DNA of 64,000 nt from Saprospiraceae bacterium (GTDB lineage: Bacteria > Bacteroidota > Bacteroidia > Chitinophagales > Saprospiraceae): assembly GCA_016711125.1 (NCBI GenBank), contig JADJTQ010000001.1:1116001-1180000 (forward strand), in the 5' to 3' direction. Made by a program: the position numbers and the translations under genes. A model generated the notes under the pieces. It did no database searches and was not told where the DNA came from. It saw only the letters and a program-made list of their open reading frames with translations. Below, piece after piece: positions 10,403 through 19,849 of this stretch (its first letter is position 1; each line of letters opens with the position of its first letter).

Positions 10403-11334
10403 TGAATTTGATTTGAGGAAGTGTACTAATTCTAAGTGTATTCTTGTCGTTGAGGCAGAGCTTCGCTTCTGTTAAGTCTGACGTTCTTAACAGTAATAGT
10501 AACCTTTTTGACTTCTAGCACATTTTCCTTCATTCAATTTTGATGAAGAAAAAGGTGATATTAAATTCCATACAGCATCAATATTCAACGCTATTGAAAT
10601 TCTAAGAACCTGGTCACGAAGTTTTTATTAGAAAGGAAGAAATAATGGAGGAATTTGGATTTGATCAAAGTCAGTAGTGGACTAACTTTTTTGGTGTATT
10701 CACTGCCTTAGATAGTCTCACAAAGGGTTTGATGTAATGATCTATACCCCTTGCATATACAAAGGTATCAATAGGGATAACTCAAGAAACTATCTAATTT
10801 CTTGCCTGGATTTCGTGTGTATTTAGGTTTGAGTGTTCACTTTTGAAGCCTCTTGTTACTGGGTTTGAGACTAAGGTACAGTCTTTTATTCTTTATTTCA
10901 AGTGTTTAATACGAACATTTATTAGTGATTTATTTCAACTTGGACATATCCTTTGAATCGAAATGTATATCTGATTAAGACTGCGTCTTTACTGCATTAG
11001 GTCATAATGCAATATTACTTTCTTCTTCTAAGGATGCTTGTGATTAATCTTTGATAATGTGCATGTAATCAGTAGGATATAGAAGGATGTTTCTTTTGAT
11101 ATTTGTCAAATTATATTTGATATGATGATTGATGAAAATGTCTTGGTTATTCTGGGAGTGATTTAGTTACGGCTGTATTTATTTCCTGGTAAAAGGATGC
11201 GGGAAACCGTCAATTGTAGGGCACTCATCAAGGTATTAAGTTTGGATTTTGGCGTCTTTGCTTGTTGCCTTTGGCAATTGATCTCTTGGTAGTCGATCAG
11301 CCCTGAGATCAAGGTCTCTTACAGGGTCTGAATT
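10403..11334. other. 930-bp noncoding stretch upstream of the capsule operon
   Basis: Neither strand shows a convincing coding segment, RNA gene or repeat. It separates two minus-strand genes, so the capsule-operon promoter and leader should lie in its left part, but no clear TAnnTTTG box on the minus strand was found close to 10402. Confidence 0.5.
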
Positions 11335-14073
11335 CTATTCTATTCTGATTTTGGAGATGACATCGTCATTTGGTACCCTGTACAAAGTTCCCTGGATTGA
11401 ACCTTTTATATCTTGCTGATGTATATCGCGCAATTGGTATTGTATTTGGATGACCCAAGTTGGACTTAGCTGTTCAAGGTGGATTGTCACTGAAAGTTGG
11501 TCTGCGCTCAGATCTACAGCGTTGATTTTAAGAGTTCGGGTATCATACCGGTCCGATCCATATCGATGTGTTCTTTTCAACTCCCAGGTATCAATTTGAT
11601 AGTTGCCAAGTTGATTGGCAGTAACTTTCTCTAGTTTTTCTGAGAACCCAAGCACTACACAGTTTTTGAGAAATTGCATTTTGATCGGCATGGAGATCGA
11701 CTTTTGAGCATTGTACCTGACTCGGTATAATCCACCGGTTTGCAACATTTGACTAGTAGCCCAGGCAGACATCCCACAGGTATAGAGTTGTCCGTCTGAA
11801 GGATTAAAGCGCCCTCTTATCAAACCAGTTGGAAACTGAGGTACGGGGAGTTCGACGATCCCGCCTTGATACACCTCGTCTACGTGTTGGGTCAAAACCA
11901 CGAATATCTTTCCATATCCGTAAGAAAGGCTGAGCAGACTGCCATTAAGAGGCCCCCAACGATCGGACTCCACCCAGAGTAACTCTGCTGGTGACCGGTC
12001 ATATTTCATGTCTATCCAACAAAGTGGCATTTGCATCGCCTGATCAGATGTGTCAAGCGGAGCATCGTAGCCCCACATATTTCCATAAAAACCTCCAGGT
12101 TCTACCCGGTTAATTCGATTCATAGGATTCCAATATCCCTCCTGATCGGTGACGAAAAAGGAGCCGTCGGGATTGAGGCATACTCCATTGGCTGCACGAA
12201 ATCCATTTGCCACAATGGTGGAGGTCTGGCCTTCGGAGCTCACTTTGATCAAGGTACCATGTTGCGGCACCAGTGATGTGCGTGCATGACGACCACTTTT
12301 GGCATAGTAAAAGTTGCCTTCCTGGTCCGCCTGCAATCCCATGGCAAACTCATGAAAATGCTCAGTAACCTGGTGATCACTATTGAAACTTTCATAGAAA
12401 TCAATTTCTTCATCACCATTGAGGTCATGCAATTGCACTATTTGGTCCCGGCAACCTACATAGATCTTATCTCCAAGTACCTTGATACCGAGAGGTTGAA
12501 ATAATCCGGTGGCAATCCGTTGCCAAATTACCTGACTTGTTTGCTTGGTAATACCAGTAATTTTCCAAACTTCTCCATCAATTGTGCAGACAACGGCATC
12601 TTCATTTTTATTTATAAAATCAATACCGGTTGGTCTCATTCGACTTTTGTAAGGGTTGTCAAATGGTAGGGAAAATATATCTACCTCGTAGGCAGTATGA
12701 CCATTAGCACTAATAATGGAAGTCGTTAATTTTTCAGGAGGGTGCTTTGATCCGCCATAAATTAAATTGGTCAGATCAGGTAATTTTTCTTGAAATTCGG
12801 ACTCGTTCACGGAAAACTTATTCCTGGCGAAAAGTATCCTGACTTTACATGGTTGACCTTTCGGGATATTTAGAATATGAAATCCATTGACCTGGGTCAA
12901 GACTGCATGATCGGAGATTAGTTGGACCGGAATATTAGTCGGAAAAATGCGCATTTTTAGCGAGCGTGCATTTTCTGAAATATTGATTATTCTACTGAAT
13001 ATGGGTGCCCCATCTATCGTATCTATTTGATGGGTCTCATAAACAATGGCTTTGTCGACGGAGTATTTAATAATGACCTGGTCATTGTATTTATAGAGAC
13101 CTTTGTAATGCGACCATTCACGGGGCAGAGGACCAAAAGGACGGCCATCGAGACCACGGATGCGGGGATCTTCGAATAAACCCGTTTTCGGATTTGCCCA
13201 ACCTGGAGTGATGGGATTGGCTGCCTGGACATTACCAACGGTGCGGGGATAGACATTGTGCTGATCATCCAATAGGATATCTTCAAAGTCAATAAAACCA
13301 TGTCCTGTCCAAACTCCTGCCATTCGAAGGAGATCGTGATCAAAAAGACTAAAGGCCTGGCCTTTAGCAATACCTCCTTCACCTGGGTTCAGCCGGATGG
13401 CAATTCCTTTATAGGCAAAATTGACCATGGAATAATCTTCGTTTGGTAGAGGAGCTGGGCCACCTGAGATCATTTTTGGAGGAGCATCGTGATCAGCCAA
13501 TTCGTAGCAGCGCATTAACCAGTTTCCATAGTTCATGTCTTGCCAGGGATGATAAGGTTGACTTGCGGGCCCCAAAGTGTCACCCTTCGGAAGGTTGGCC
13601 AGCCATGGATCAGAAACTTCGAAATAATCAACGGGTCGAAGTTCCTTAATGAACGTTTCCCGAATAAAATGAATTACATCATATTTTTCGCTAGGCACTA
13701 GTTGGACCTGCGGTGGCATCTGGCCAAAACCACGGGTAATGGTTTGATAAAGCATATATGGATCAGATCCCGCATTGAAAGGCTCACTCCAGAATTTTCT
13801 TGAATTGGGTAGTGAACCCGGTTGATGTTGATCTCCGTGACATGAGTAACAAGTGGTTCGATAGATGATCTCACCGCGTTGAAGGGTCACCTCATCGAGA
13901 TTATTAATCAGTTGAGCATGGTCGAGATTACCCTCATAATTAGGGAGATTATTCTGATCTAGAATATAGGTTGCAACTTGCCCGGTAGGTTCATCTTGGA
14001 TGTTACTACAAGCCAATAGAAAAGATAATGAAGCAATAATTGAAAATCGGAGCATTGTCATTTTTAGCATCAT
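11335..14073 (-). CDS. heme-c lipoprotein with C-terminal beta-propeller (DUF6797-like)
   Basis: 912-residue exported lipoprotein. A hydrophobic signal ends in a lipobox (FLLACS, Cys about residue 22). A monoheme cytochrome c domain follows, with CYSCH at 75-79 and a likely distal Met in FGQMPPQ. The C-terminal half (about 470-800) has NHL/PQQ-like propeller segments such as TGIDFINKNEDAVVCTIDG and GVCLNPDGSFFVTDQEG. Proteins of this build are thought to oxidise carbohydrates or other organics and pass electrons to the heme; substrate is not known. It stands apart from neighbours, with noncoding DNA on both sides. Confidence 0.75.
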   Translation of the reverse strand: MMLKMTMLRFSIIASLSFLLACSNIQDEPTGQVATYILDQNNLPNYEGNLDHAQLINNLDEVTLQRGEIIYRTTCYSCHGDQHQPGSLPNSRKFWSEPFNAGSDPYMLYQTITRGFGQMPPQVQLVPSEKYDVIHFIRETFIKELRPVDYFEVSDPWLANLPKGDTLGPASQPYHPWQDMNYGNWLMRCYELADHDAPPKMISGGPAPLPNEDYSMVNFAYKGIAIRLNPGEGGIAKGQAFSLFDHDLLRMAGVWTGHGFIDFEDILLDDQHNVYPRTVGNVQAANPITPGWANPKTGLFEDPRIRGLDGRPFGPLPREWSHYKGLYKYNDQVIIKYSVDKAIVYETHQIDTIDGAPIFSRIINISENARSLKMRIFPTNIPVQLISDHAVLTQVNGFHILNIPKGQPCKVRILFARNKFSVNESEFQEKLPDLTNLIYGGSKHPPEKLTTSIISANGHTAYEVDIFSLPFDNPYKSRMRPTGIDFINKNEDAVVCTIDGEVWKITGITKQTSQVIWQRIATGLFQPLGIKVLGDKIYVGCRDQIVQLHDLNGDEEIDFYESFNSDHQVTEHFHEFAMGLQADQEGNFYYAKSGRHARTSLVPQHGTLIKVSSEGQTSTIVANGFRAANGVCLNPDGSFFVTDQEGYWNPMNRINRVEPGGFYGNMWGYDAPLDTSDQAMQMPLCWIDMKYDRSPAELLWVESDRWGPLNGSLLSLSYGYGKIFVVLTQHVDEVYQGGIVELPVPQFPTGLIRGRFNPSDGQLYTCGMSAWATSQMLQTGGLYRVRYNAQKSISMPIKMQFLKNCVVLGFSEKLEKVTANQLGNYQIDTWELKRTHRYGSDRYDTRTLKINAVDLSADQLSVTIHLEQLSPTWVIQIQYQLRDIHQQDIKGSIQGTLYRVPNDDVISKIRIE

Positions 14074-14225
14074 AAATAATAATCAGGAATATACTGAATT
14101 ATAAAGTGTCTATTTCAAATGACTCTAAGCAAAGTGAAATTTTGCCGTATCTGAGTTTGAAGGCGATTTAACTGGCCTTGATCTTATTTGTTTGTGTTTA
14201 GCGTCCGCAGGAAGGTCTATATTGG

Positions 14226-14253
14226 ATATTATTCCAGGACATTGGAATAATAT
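14226..14253. repeat. perfect 11-bp inverted repeat
   Basis: ATATTATTCCA at 14226-14236 and TGGAATAATAT at 14243-14253 are exact reverse complements separated by GGACAT. It lies 150 bp upstream of the heme-c lipoprotein start, on the side where that gene's regulatory region would be, and 60 bp before the palindrome array. An operator is possible; the stem is too A/T-rich and lacks a T-tract for a normal terminator. Confidence 0.45.
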
Positions 14254-14311
14254 AACATTACGCTGCCGCAAAAAGATCGATTAGGAGAGGGAGTATCGGT
14301 ATGCAAGGGTT

Positions 14312-14491
14312 CAACCACGCTGTGGTTGGGGAGAGAGCTTCATCGCTAACCCGGCATTGTCATGCCGGGTTAATCACCTTCAACCCCTTCAGGGTTGCTG
14401 ACTGCTGCACCATTTGATCTCAAAGAGATCATGATTGAAAGAAAAGAATCCCAGAGGGATCAACCTGAATAACTCCGGATGAAATCCGGAG
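14312..14491. repeat. array of six short palindromes with about 32-bp spacing
   Basis: Six hairpins follow each other: 14312-14328 (CAACCAC/GTGGTTG), 14347-14372 (11-bp stem, TAACCCGGCAT), 14381-14397 (CAACCC/GGGTTG), 14415-14431 (TGATCTC/GAGATCA), 14448-14460 (ATCCC/GGGAT) and 14473-14491 (CTCCGGAT/ATCCGGAG). Stems are 5-11 bp and loops 3-5 nt. Stem sequences differ, but size and centre-to-centre distance (about 28-40 bp) are similar. No open reading frame fits. Similar families of unrelated-sequence hairpins occur between genes in many Bacteroidota; the name and origin of this family are not known to me. Confidence 0.75.
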
Positions 14492-14558
14492 GTATGAAGG
14501 CAGTAGAAATCAACCGTAGATTGCTTAACTAAAACAAAATAATGTATTTGCTATAATC

Positions 14559-15336
14559 CTATTTGGCCACCCACCCAGCATCGACGGTGACCATAGATCC
14601 CGCCATATATGACGAAGCATCACTGGCTAGAAAAATCGCTGCTCCCTGAATTTCTTTTAAATCGCCCCAGCGGCCCATCGAGGTTGCTCCAACAATAAAA
14701 TTTTTCGCCTCGGGAGTATCGGCAATTGGTAAGTTCATTTCGGTCAGAAAAGGTCCGGGACAAATCCCATTAACATTAATATTAAATGGAGCCAGTTCTA
14801 GTCCTAAAGCCCGTGTCATTTTGAACCACAGCACCCTTGCTTGAAGTGTATGGTGTTCGATTTGCTAGGCCAACCAGACCGAGTGTGCTGGAGATGTTGA
14901 TTATTTTACCGGATTTATTATTTTTCATATAAGGCACGACTGCTTTTGAAGCAAGCCAGGTTCCGTCTACATTTACGGCCATGACTTTTTTAAAATCCTC
15001 GTAGGTTAATTCCTCAATCGGGCCCCGAATATTGATTCCGGCACTATTGATTAATATATCAATCCTTCCAAATCGATCAAAAACCTCCTTGACCATTTTA
15101 TTGATTTGTTCCTCGTTGGTTACGTCGTTAGCAATAAATATTGACTGACCAGCATAGTTTTCATTTAATTCTTCGATCGCTGCTTCGCCTTCTTCCCGAT
15201 TTCGGTTTACAATGACTATTTTACAACCAGCTGAAGCCAGTCCTGCCGCCATAGCTAACCCCAGGCCTTTGCTACCTCCGGTAATGATAGCTACACGCCC
15301 AGTTAAATCAAATAATTTAATTCCAGGTAAATTCAT
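14559..15336 (-). CDS. short-chain dehydrogenase/reductase, frameshifted
   Basis: Classical SDR of about 258 residues. The NAD(P)-binding motif TGGSKGLG is near residue 18, followed by INSAGINIRG (NNAG-like), the active-site Ser in ISSTLG and Y-x3-K as YTSSK. The C-terminus has PGPFLTEMN and SSYMAGSMVTVDAGW, as in gluconate 5-dehydrogenase/glucose 1-dehydrogenase-like SDRs. The frame breaks at a T4 run at 14819-14822: one base fewer joins KGAVVQ to MTRALGLELAPFNINVNG. It is probably a homopolymer error. It lies 98 nt downstream of the large dehydrogenase on the same strand, consistent with a joint role in sugar or sugar-acid oxidation. Confidence 0.85.
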
Positions 15337-15433
15337 GTCTTATTTATTTTTTTACTAATTAAATGATAGATAGTCATTGGAGTATTTGGTTGCTTCCTAA
15401 AGTGAAGTTAAGGTTAACCTGTCTTAAACAATA

Positions 15434-17956
15434 TTAATCTGAGCTCACAGTTGGCTCTAGTGTCGCTACATGTTTATTTAAATCTTCTACTTTCCAAGGC
15501 TGCACCCGGCCTTGAGATGTATGCCTAAGTCTTGACACCGTTCGGGGAGAGACCGGTTTTGCCGTATGTCCCCATTCACATCGAATATAGGTGAGAATCG
15601 AAGCAATCACTTGATCGTCGAGTACCGAATGCGAAGGCATGACCGGGAGAATGTCAGGCGATCCATAGGTTTTGCCGTTGACCTCTATTGGACCTTCAAC
15701 GCCATGCAGTACCAAGAGAGATAGGCGATTTTCATCACCCAATACCCATTCCGAATCAACTAACGGCGGCGCGAATCGGTTTAAACCCTCACCTTCACTT
15801 CCGTGACAACCGGAGCAAGAAGTAGTAAAATGTTGTCGTCCCAAATTAAATAATTCTTGCTCTTTAGCGCTTAATTCCGACTTGGTGACATTGGAAGATG
15901 TATCCGGATAGTAACCAGGCCAGGCGACCATGTTCAAGATTTTTTCCAGACGCGGCAGCATGCTACCATCCAATCGATTTGCTTGATCGACGATCGCAGG
16001 TTTTGTTGTTAAACTCACTGGATCTCTACCGGATACTTTTCCCAAAGCCAATCCTCGTAAAATGGCTTTTTGTTTCCAATGAAGTGTGTCAGATCCAATT
16101 TTCGCCTTCTCTAATAAATTCAATATTTCAGCTGCATCTCCTTTTTTTGCAACGGAAGTTGACAACATTTCCATAAAAATCTCAGCTGCTGATTGTTGTT
16201 TAAAGGTTGGTTGCCGATAGATGTTTTTCAACATTTCATGTTCTTGGCCTTGCAGGCTACTCATTATCGCATCGCGAAAAAGTCCGATATGACCATATAG
16301 ATTAAAAACAGTAATTAAAATGTCGATTTTTTCTTTCTCCGGTAAAACCTGTGCACTGAGACTAATTTGTAAATCCAACGATTTATTCGTTGCCATGTGA
16401 GTCAGCATAAATGAATGAATATCCTTGGCAAATTGCTGGTTTGACGAGGCAAAAGGTTCTGCTAATCTCAAAGCCACAACCTTAACTTCCGGCTCTGGCT
16501 GCTCAAGTGCTACCTGGCAAATTTCCGGGGTTAGAAGCCCGAGGCCTTCCAACGTAAATAAAGAGTGAATTTTTCCCAATAGGTTGGGTGCTTGCCCGAC
16601 AAAAGATTCCAATCCAGATTTTACAGACAAATCATTCCTTTCAATGATCAATCGCTGACTTATATCCCGGTACCAGCCATCCTCATTCGCTAAAAGCCCA
16701 ATTAAATCTGCAGTCCTGGTTTGTGGTGTGATTATTGACTTTGCAGGGGCAAACCCATCCTGAGTAATTCGCCAAATACGTCCAAAATGAATATGCTTAT
16801 CTAAACCTCGACTAATAGTTTGCTCTTTCAGATATTCCGTCATATAAGGTCCATGTTCGATAATTCCATGATACATATCGGCGAAATATAATGCCCCATC
16901 GGGGCCGGAGGTAAAAAAGACAGGTCTGAATCTTTCATCGGTTGAGGCGAGAAAATCGCGATCCGGGTAAGCAGCTCTGGCTGTTAATATAGGATCCCGA
17001 TAATCTACAATATTTCGTTTAATTAGATTACCCGCCGGTTCGGCGACAAACACATCACCCTTAAATTGTGGTAATGCTGCTCCGCGATAAACAAAAGGTG
17101 CTGATGCAGATGTAAATTCCAGAAGCTTTCCTTCACTATCGAGCGTGCCATCGATATACCCGCGGTTGGTAGCTGGATTGGGTCTCACCGGAAATATCTT
17201 ACGATCAATCGTGAGACCGTGATCAATACCACTGGTAGGCTGATGATATGAATTTCTTGACAAATAATTGGGAGGTACCAAATCAGCATGCAACTGTGAC
17301 CAGTTGTAGTTGTAGTAAAGACGTCCGAGATCATCATGGCTGATGCCCCATTGACCGCGAAATTCGGTGGTGTCTCTAGTCCAAGTGTTGTTGATCAATC
17401 GATACCTTGCGGTTGATTTTGCATTATAATACCAATTGTCCAGGCCTTTCAAAAGTCCATTTGGGGAGTGCTCCGGCATACCAGAACCGCCAAAGCTCGA
17501 GTCGATCAAAGTTTTTCGATCAGCTCTAAGATCACCATCAAGATCTTCGACATACCAAAGGGGTTTGCGCTCAGCGACGAGCGCACCTCCTTTGACTATC
17601 GCCAGTGACCGTGGAAGGATAAGGCTATCTATAAAGACAACCGATGAATCCATCTGACCGTCTTGATCGTTGTCAAATAGAATCGAAATCCTGCCGATGG
17701 GGTCGTTCTCCCCCTCTCCGTCGATGTTTGGCATAAAGCCACGCATTTCGACAACCCATAATCTACCATATTCATCAAAGGTCAGGAAAACAGGTTCAGA
17801 GATCATAGGTTCACTAGCCACTAATTGAATGCTGAGATCTTCTGCCAGTAGAAAGGTTGCTGCCTCTTTTTCAGGACTGTGCGCTGGTGCCACTTGATTA
17901 TGACATCCAAAGATCAGAGACAGGATGACGACAAAGATGAGAAATCTCAATTGCAT
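15434..17956 (-). CDS. PVC-type membrane-bound dehydrogenase with HEAT-like region and heme-c domain
   Basis: 840-residue lipoprotein (lipobox region IFGCHNQ, Cys about residue 18). The N-terminal six-bladed propeller domain (about 35-390) shows the family's start EDLSIQLVASEPMI and DEYGRLWVVEMRGF, and includes FRPVFFTSGPDGALYFADMY. Then an alpha-helical HEAT-like region, and a C-terminal cytochrome c domain with CSGCH (about 713-717) and a distal Met in DILPVMPSH. Such proteins, first noted in Planctomycetes/Verrucomicrobia and common in Bacteroidota, are assumed to oxidise sugars in the periplasm; no substrate is proven by this sequence. Transcribed toward the SDR. Confidence 0.85.
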   Translation of the reverse strand: MQLRFLIFVVILSLIFGCHNQVAPAHSPEKEAATFLLAEDLSIQLVASEPMISEPVFLTFDEYGRLWVVEMRGFMPNIDGEGENDPIGRISILFDNDQDGQMDSSVVFIDSLILPRSLAIVKGGALVAERKPLWYVEDLDGDLRADRKTLIDSSFGGSGMPEHSPNGLLKGLDNWYYNAKSTARYRLINNTWTRDTTEFRGQWGISHDDLGRLYYNYNWSQLHADLVPPNYLSRNSYHQPTSGIDHGLTIDRKIFPVRPNPATNRGYIDGTLDSEGKLLEFTSASAPFVYRGAALPQFKGDVFVAEPAGNLIKRNIVDYRDPILTARAAYPDRDFLASTDERFRPVFFTSGPDGALYFADMYHGIIEHGPYMTEYLKEQTISRGLDKHIHFGRIWRITQDGFAPAKSIITPQTRTADLIGLLANEDGWYRDISQRLIIERNDLSVKSGLESFVGQAPNLLGKIHSLFTLEGLGLLTPEICQVALEQPEPEVKVVALRLAEPFASSNQQFAKDIHSFMLTHMATNKSLDLQISLSAQVLPEKEKIDILITVFNLYGHIGLFRDAIMSSLQGQEHEMLKNIYRQPTFKQQSAAEIFMEMLSTSVAKKGDAAEILNLLEKAKIGSDTLHWKQKAILRGLALGKVSGRDPVSLTTKPAIVDQANRLDGSMLPRLEKILNMVAWPGYYPDTSSNVTKSELSAKEQELFNLGRQHFTTSCSGCHGSEGEGLNRFAPPLVDSEWVLGDENRLSLLVLHGVEGPIEVNGKTYGSPDILPVMPSHSVLDDQVIASILTYIRCEWGHTAKPVSPRTVSRLRHTSQGRVQPWKVEDLNKHVATLEPTVSSD

Positions 17957-18074
17957 GGCTACAAGATATATAATTGTGTTTATTTTGCATGGATCCGGTT
18001 TCCCAAAACATGGAGGGATTCGGAGGCTGCATAATTGCTATCATGTTCTCCAACCATCTGGAATTGAGAAATTT

Positions 18075-18461
18075 ATGGAAAAAATAAAGCAGGATATCGA
18101 AAGTAGGGAAGATCTTGCTACTTTAGTAAAATACTTTTATGACTTTTTATTGGCGGATGAGGTGATGTCTCCCATCTTTATGGAAGTTGCCAAAATTGAT
18201 CTGGAGAGTCATCTTCCTCATTTGGTCGATTTTTGGCATAGTTTGCTTTTTATGACTGGAGCCTATAAAAGAAATGTAATGGAAATGCATCTGGCCCTCC
18301 ATGCAAAAAAATCGTTAGAAAAGAACCATTTTGATCTCTGGCTGCATTACTTTGAAAAATCAGTGAATGATTTATTTGTAGGACCAAGAAGCGAATTGGC
18401 AATAGAAAGAGCCAATAGCATTGCCCAATTAATGCAATTCAAAATCAGTCAAATGAAATAG
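18075..18461 (+). CDS. group III truncated hemoglobin
   Basis: 128-residue 2/2 hemoglobin. I chose the Met at 18075 (MEKIKQDIES) because a longer frame from 17925 runs into the divergent gene and adds a non-globin leader. The pattern VKYFYDFLLADEVMSPIF, then HLPHLVDFWHSLLF and a proximal His in MHLALHAK, fits group III truncated globins, which bind O2/NO and are linked to nitrosative or low-oxygen stress. Divergent from the propeller dehydrogenase (118 nt apart). Confidence 0.85.
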   Translation: MEKIKQDIESREDLATLVKYFYDFLLADEVMSPIFMEVAKIDLESHLPHLVDFWHSLLFMTGAYKRNVMEMHLALHAKKSLEKNHFDLWLHYFEKSVNDLFVGPRSELAIERANSIAQLMQFKISQMK

Positions 18462-18556
18462 GGATTTGAAAGGAATTATAGAAATGATAAAGCACACCTA
18501 AAATCATTTTGCTTTTTTATCATGAACTTTTTAGAGGGCACATCCAGGTATTCAGC

Positions 18557-19450
18557 GGACGGGCGCTGGACCTGAGCATTATACTTAATGGAAAACCGGG
18601 TCAATTAAGGCTATTGCAGATCTGCAAGGTGTGCCGGATGGGCATTCGACGATCATAAAAGGGCAGGGTAAACTGAAAGCTGGACAAGAGTCGGAGAACT
18701 GGAGTGACCACTATGTTCCAAAGCAAAGAACGTAGGATCCACGTTTTGCAGGTTGGTATTCACTAAATTGTAATGGAGAAATAACGGGTACGAGCTGGGT
18801 TGAAGAACCCGGATTCCTGTGGAGCAATATTCTTATCACCAATTCTGATAAGTCTGGGGCCACTAAGGGATGCCACTGTGAAATGGATTCATGCTCCAAA
18901 CTACTTTGACCCTTTGCCAAACGAGCCCAACGTCTTTTCTGCTTTTCCCGGTGTAGTATAAACCTATGATGGGGAATCAAACGATCTAAATGGTCATCAT
19001 GTGCAGGAAAAAACATGTGTATTTGGCATCAAAAATGGCCTCTGCTCGCATGGGAAGAAAGGTAACGTGGGAGGAGATACCTGCATGATCTGTGATGCTT
19101 TAGGGGTGGTATTGGGCCATACGAAAGACAAGATGAATTTGACGGATCTATAACCGTCATTGGAGTTTGGTCCAATCGAACTACCTCACGATCTGCGGAG
19201 TGCCGATGGGAATGGAGATTCCCGATCTAAATGCCTGACTTTCGCAATTTGGAGTTAAACTTAGTTAGGATCCATCATTATTGTGGTGGTGGCCACCGAT
19301 GCACCCATCCTCGATTTTGCAGCCTCGAATGGTCGCTAATGAGGTGAGCGATGAAACATTGTTGCTTCAATACTGGCAGGTCTGCCATCGTACAAATAAA
19401 TTCTTAGTGCCGGATTTGCTGAAAAGTGTGGGTTTTATTTTGTGATCCGT
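18557..19450 (+). pseudogene. decayed P1 family peptidase (DmpA-like, S58)
   Basis: No long frame remains, but successive frames read like an L-aminopeptidase/D-esterase: RALDLSIILNGKPG; AIADLQGVPDGHSTIIKGQG; RFAGWYSLN plus NGEITGTSWVEEPGF; PNYFDPLPNEPNVFSAFPG; TYDGESNDLNGHHV; KGNVGGDTCMI; and GSIIIVVVATDAPIL, which carries the Ser nucleophile position of the DmpA family. At least five stops or frame changes interrupt it (for example TAG near 18733 and TAA near 19150), too many for isolated sequencing errors. Enzymes of this family autocleave and remove N-terminal residues from peptides or amides. A strong terminator follows at 19602. Confidence 0.85.
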
Positions 19451-19601
19451 CTTTTGGATATCACCCTTTGATAAATCGAAGACTCTGAAAATCCAGAGTT
19501 CCACTGAATAGGAACTATCGAGGTAAAGTTGGATCGTCTGGATCAGAGGACAAGTAGAGGAAGTGCCACCCTTATAACCTAGACCATTTGTTAATAATTT
19601 G

Positions 19602-19627
19602 AGCCGGTTTTAAAGACCGGCTTTTTT
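19602..19627 (+). terminator. rho-independent terminator
   Basis: GCCGGT (19603-19608) pairs with ACCGGC (19616-19621) over a 7-nt loop and is followed at once by six T. It lies downstream of the decayed P1 peptidase and presumably served it. Confidence 0.8.
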
Positions 19628-19726
19628 AACTATGTTCAAGGAGAATAAAAGATTTGTAGTCAGGAAATCCATTCCATTTTCAGCTTTCCGGGTCGAATCT
19701 GGAAACTAAATCAACCATCAAACCGT

Positions 19727-19734
19727 TATATTTG
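19727..19734 (+). promoter_or_regulatory. candidate Bacteroidota -7 box (TATATTTG)
   Basis: TATATTTG matches TAnnTTTG and lies about 115 nt upstream of the next gene, after the terminator. No good -33 TTTG was found at 19-23 nt spacing, so support is weak. Confidence 0.35.
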
Positions 19735-19849
19735 TATGACAACTCTTGATCAGAGCAATTTCTTTCGCTGAAGGTATCATCTTTTGTCTATTTGGATCTT
19801 TTGGATCCAATTCTTTTTTTTACCAAAATTTAAAACTATTTGAATGGAG

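Noticed and set aside
14312..14491. CRISPR array
   Set aside because: Palindromes are regularly spaced but have no constant repeat sequence and no cas genes are nearby.
18711..19016. 101-codon minus-strand open frame
   Set aside because: It is antisense to the decayed P1 peptidase, whose plus-strand fragments explain the sequence.
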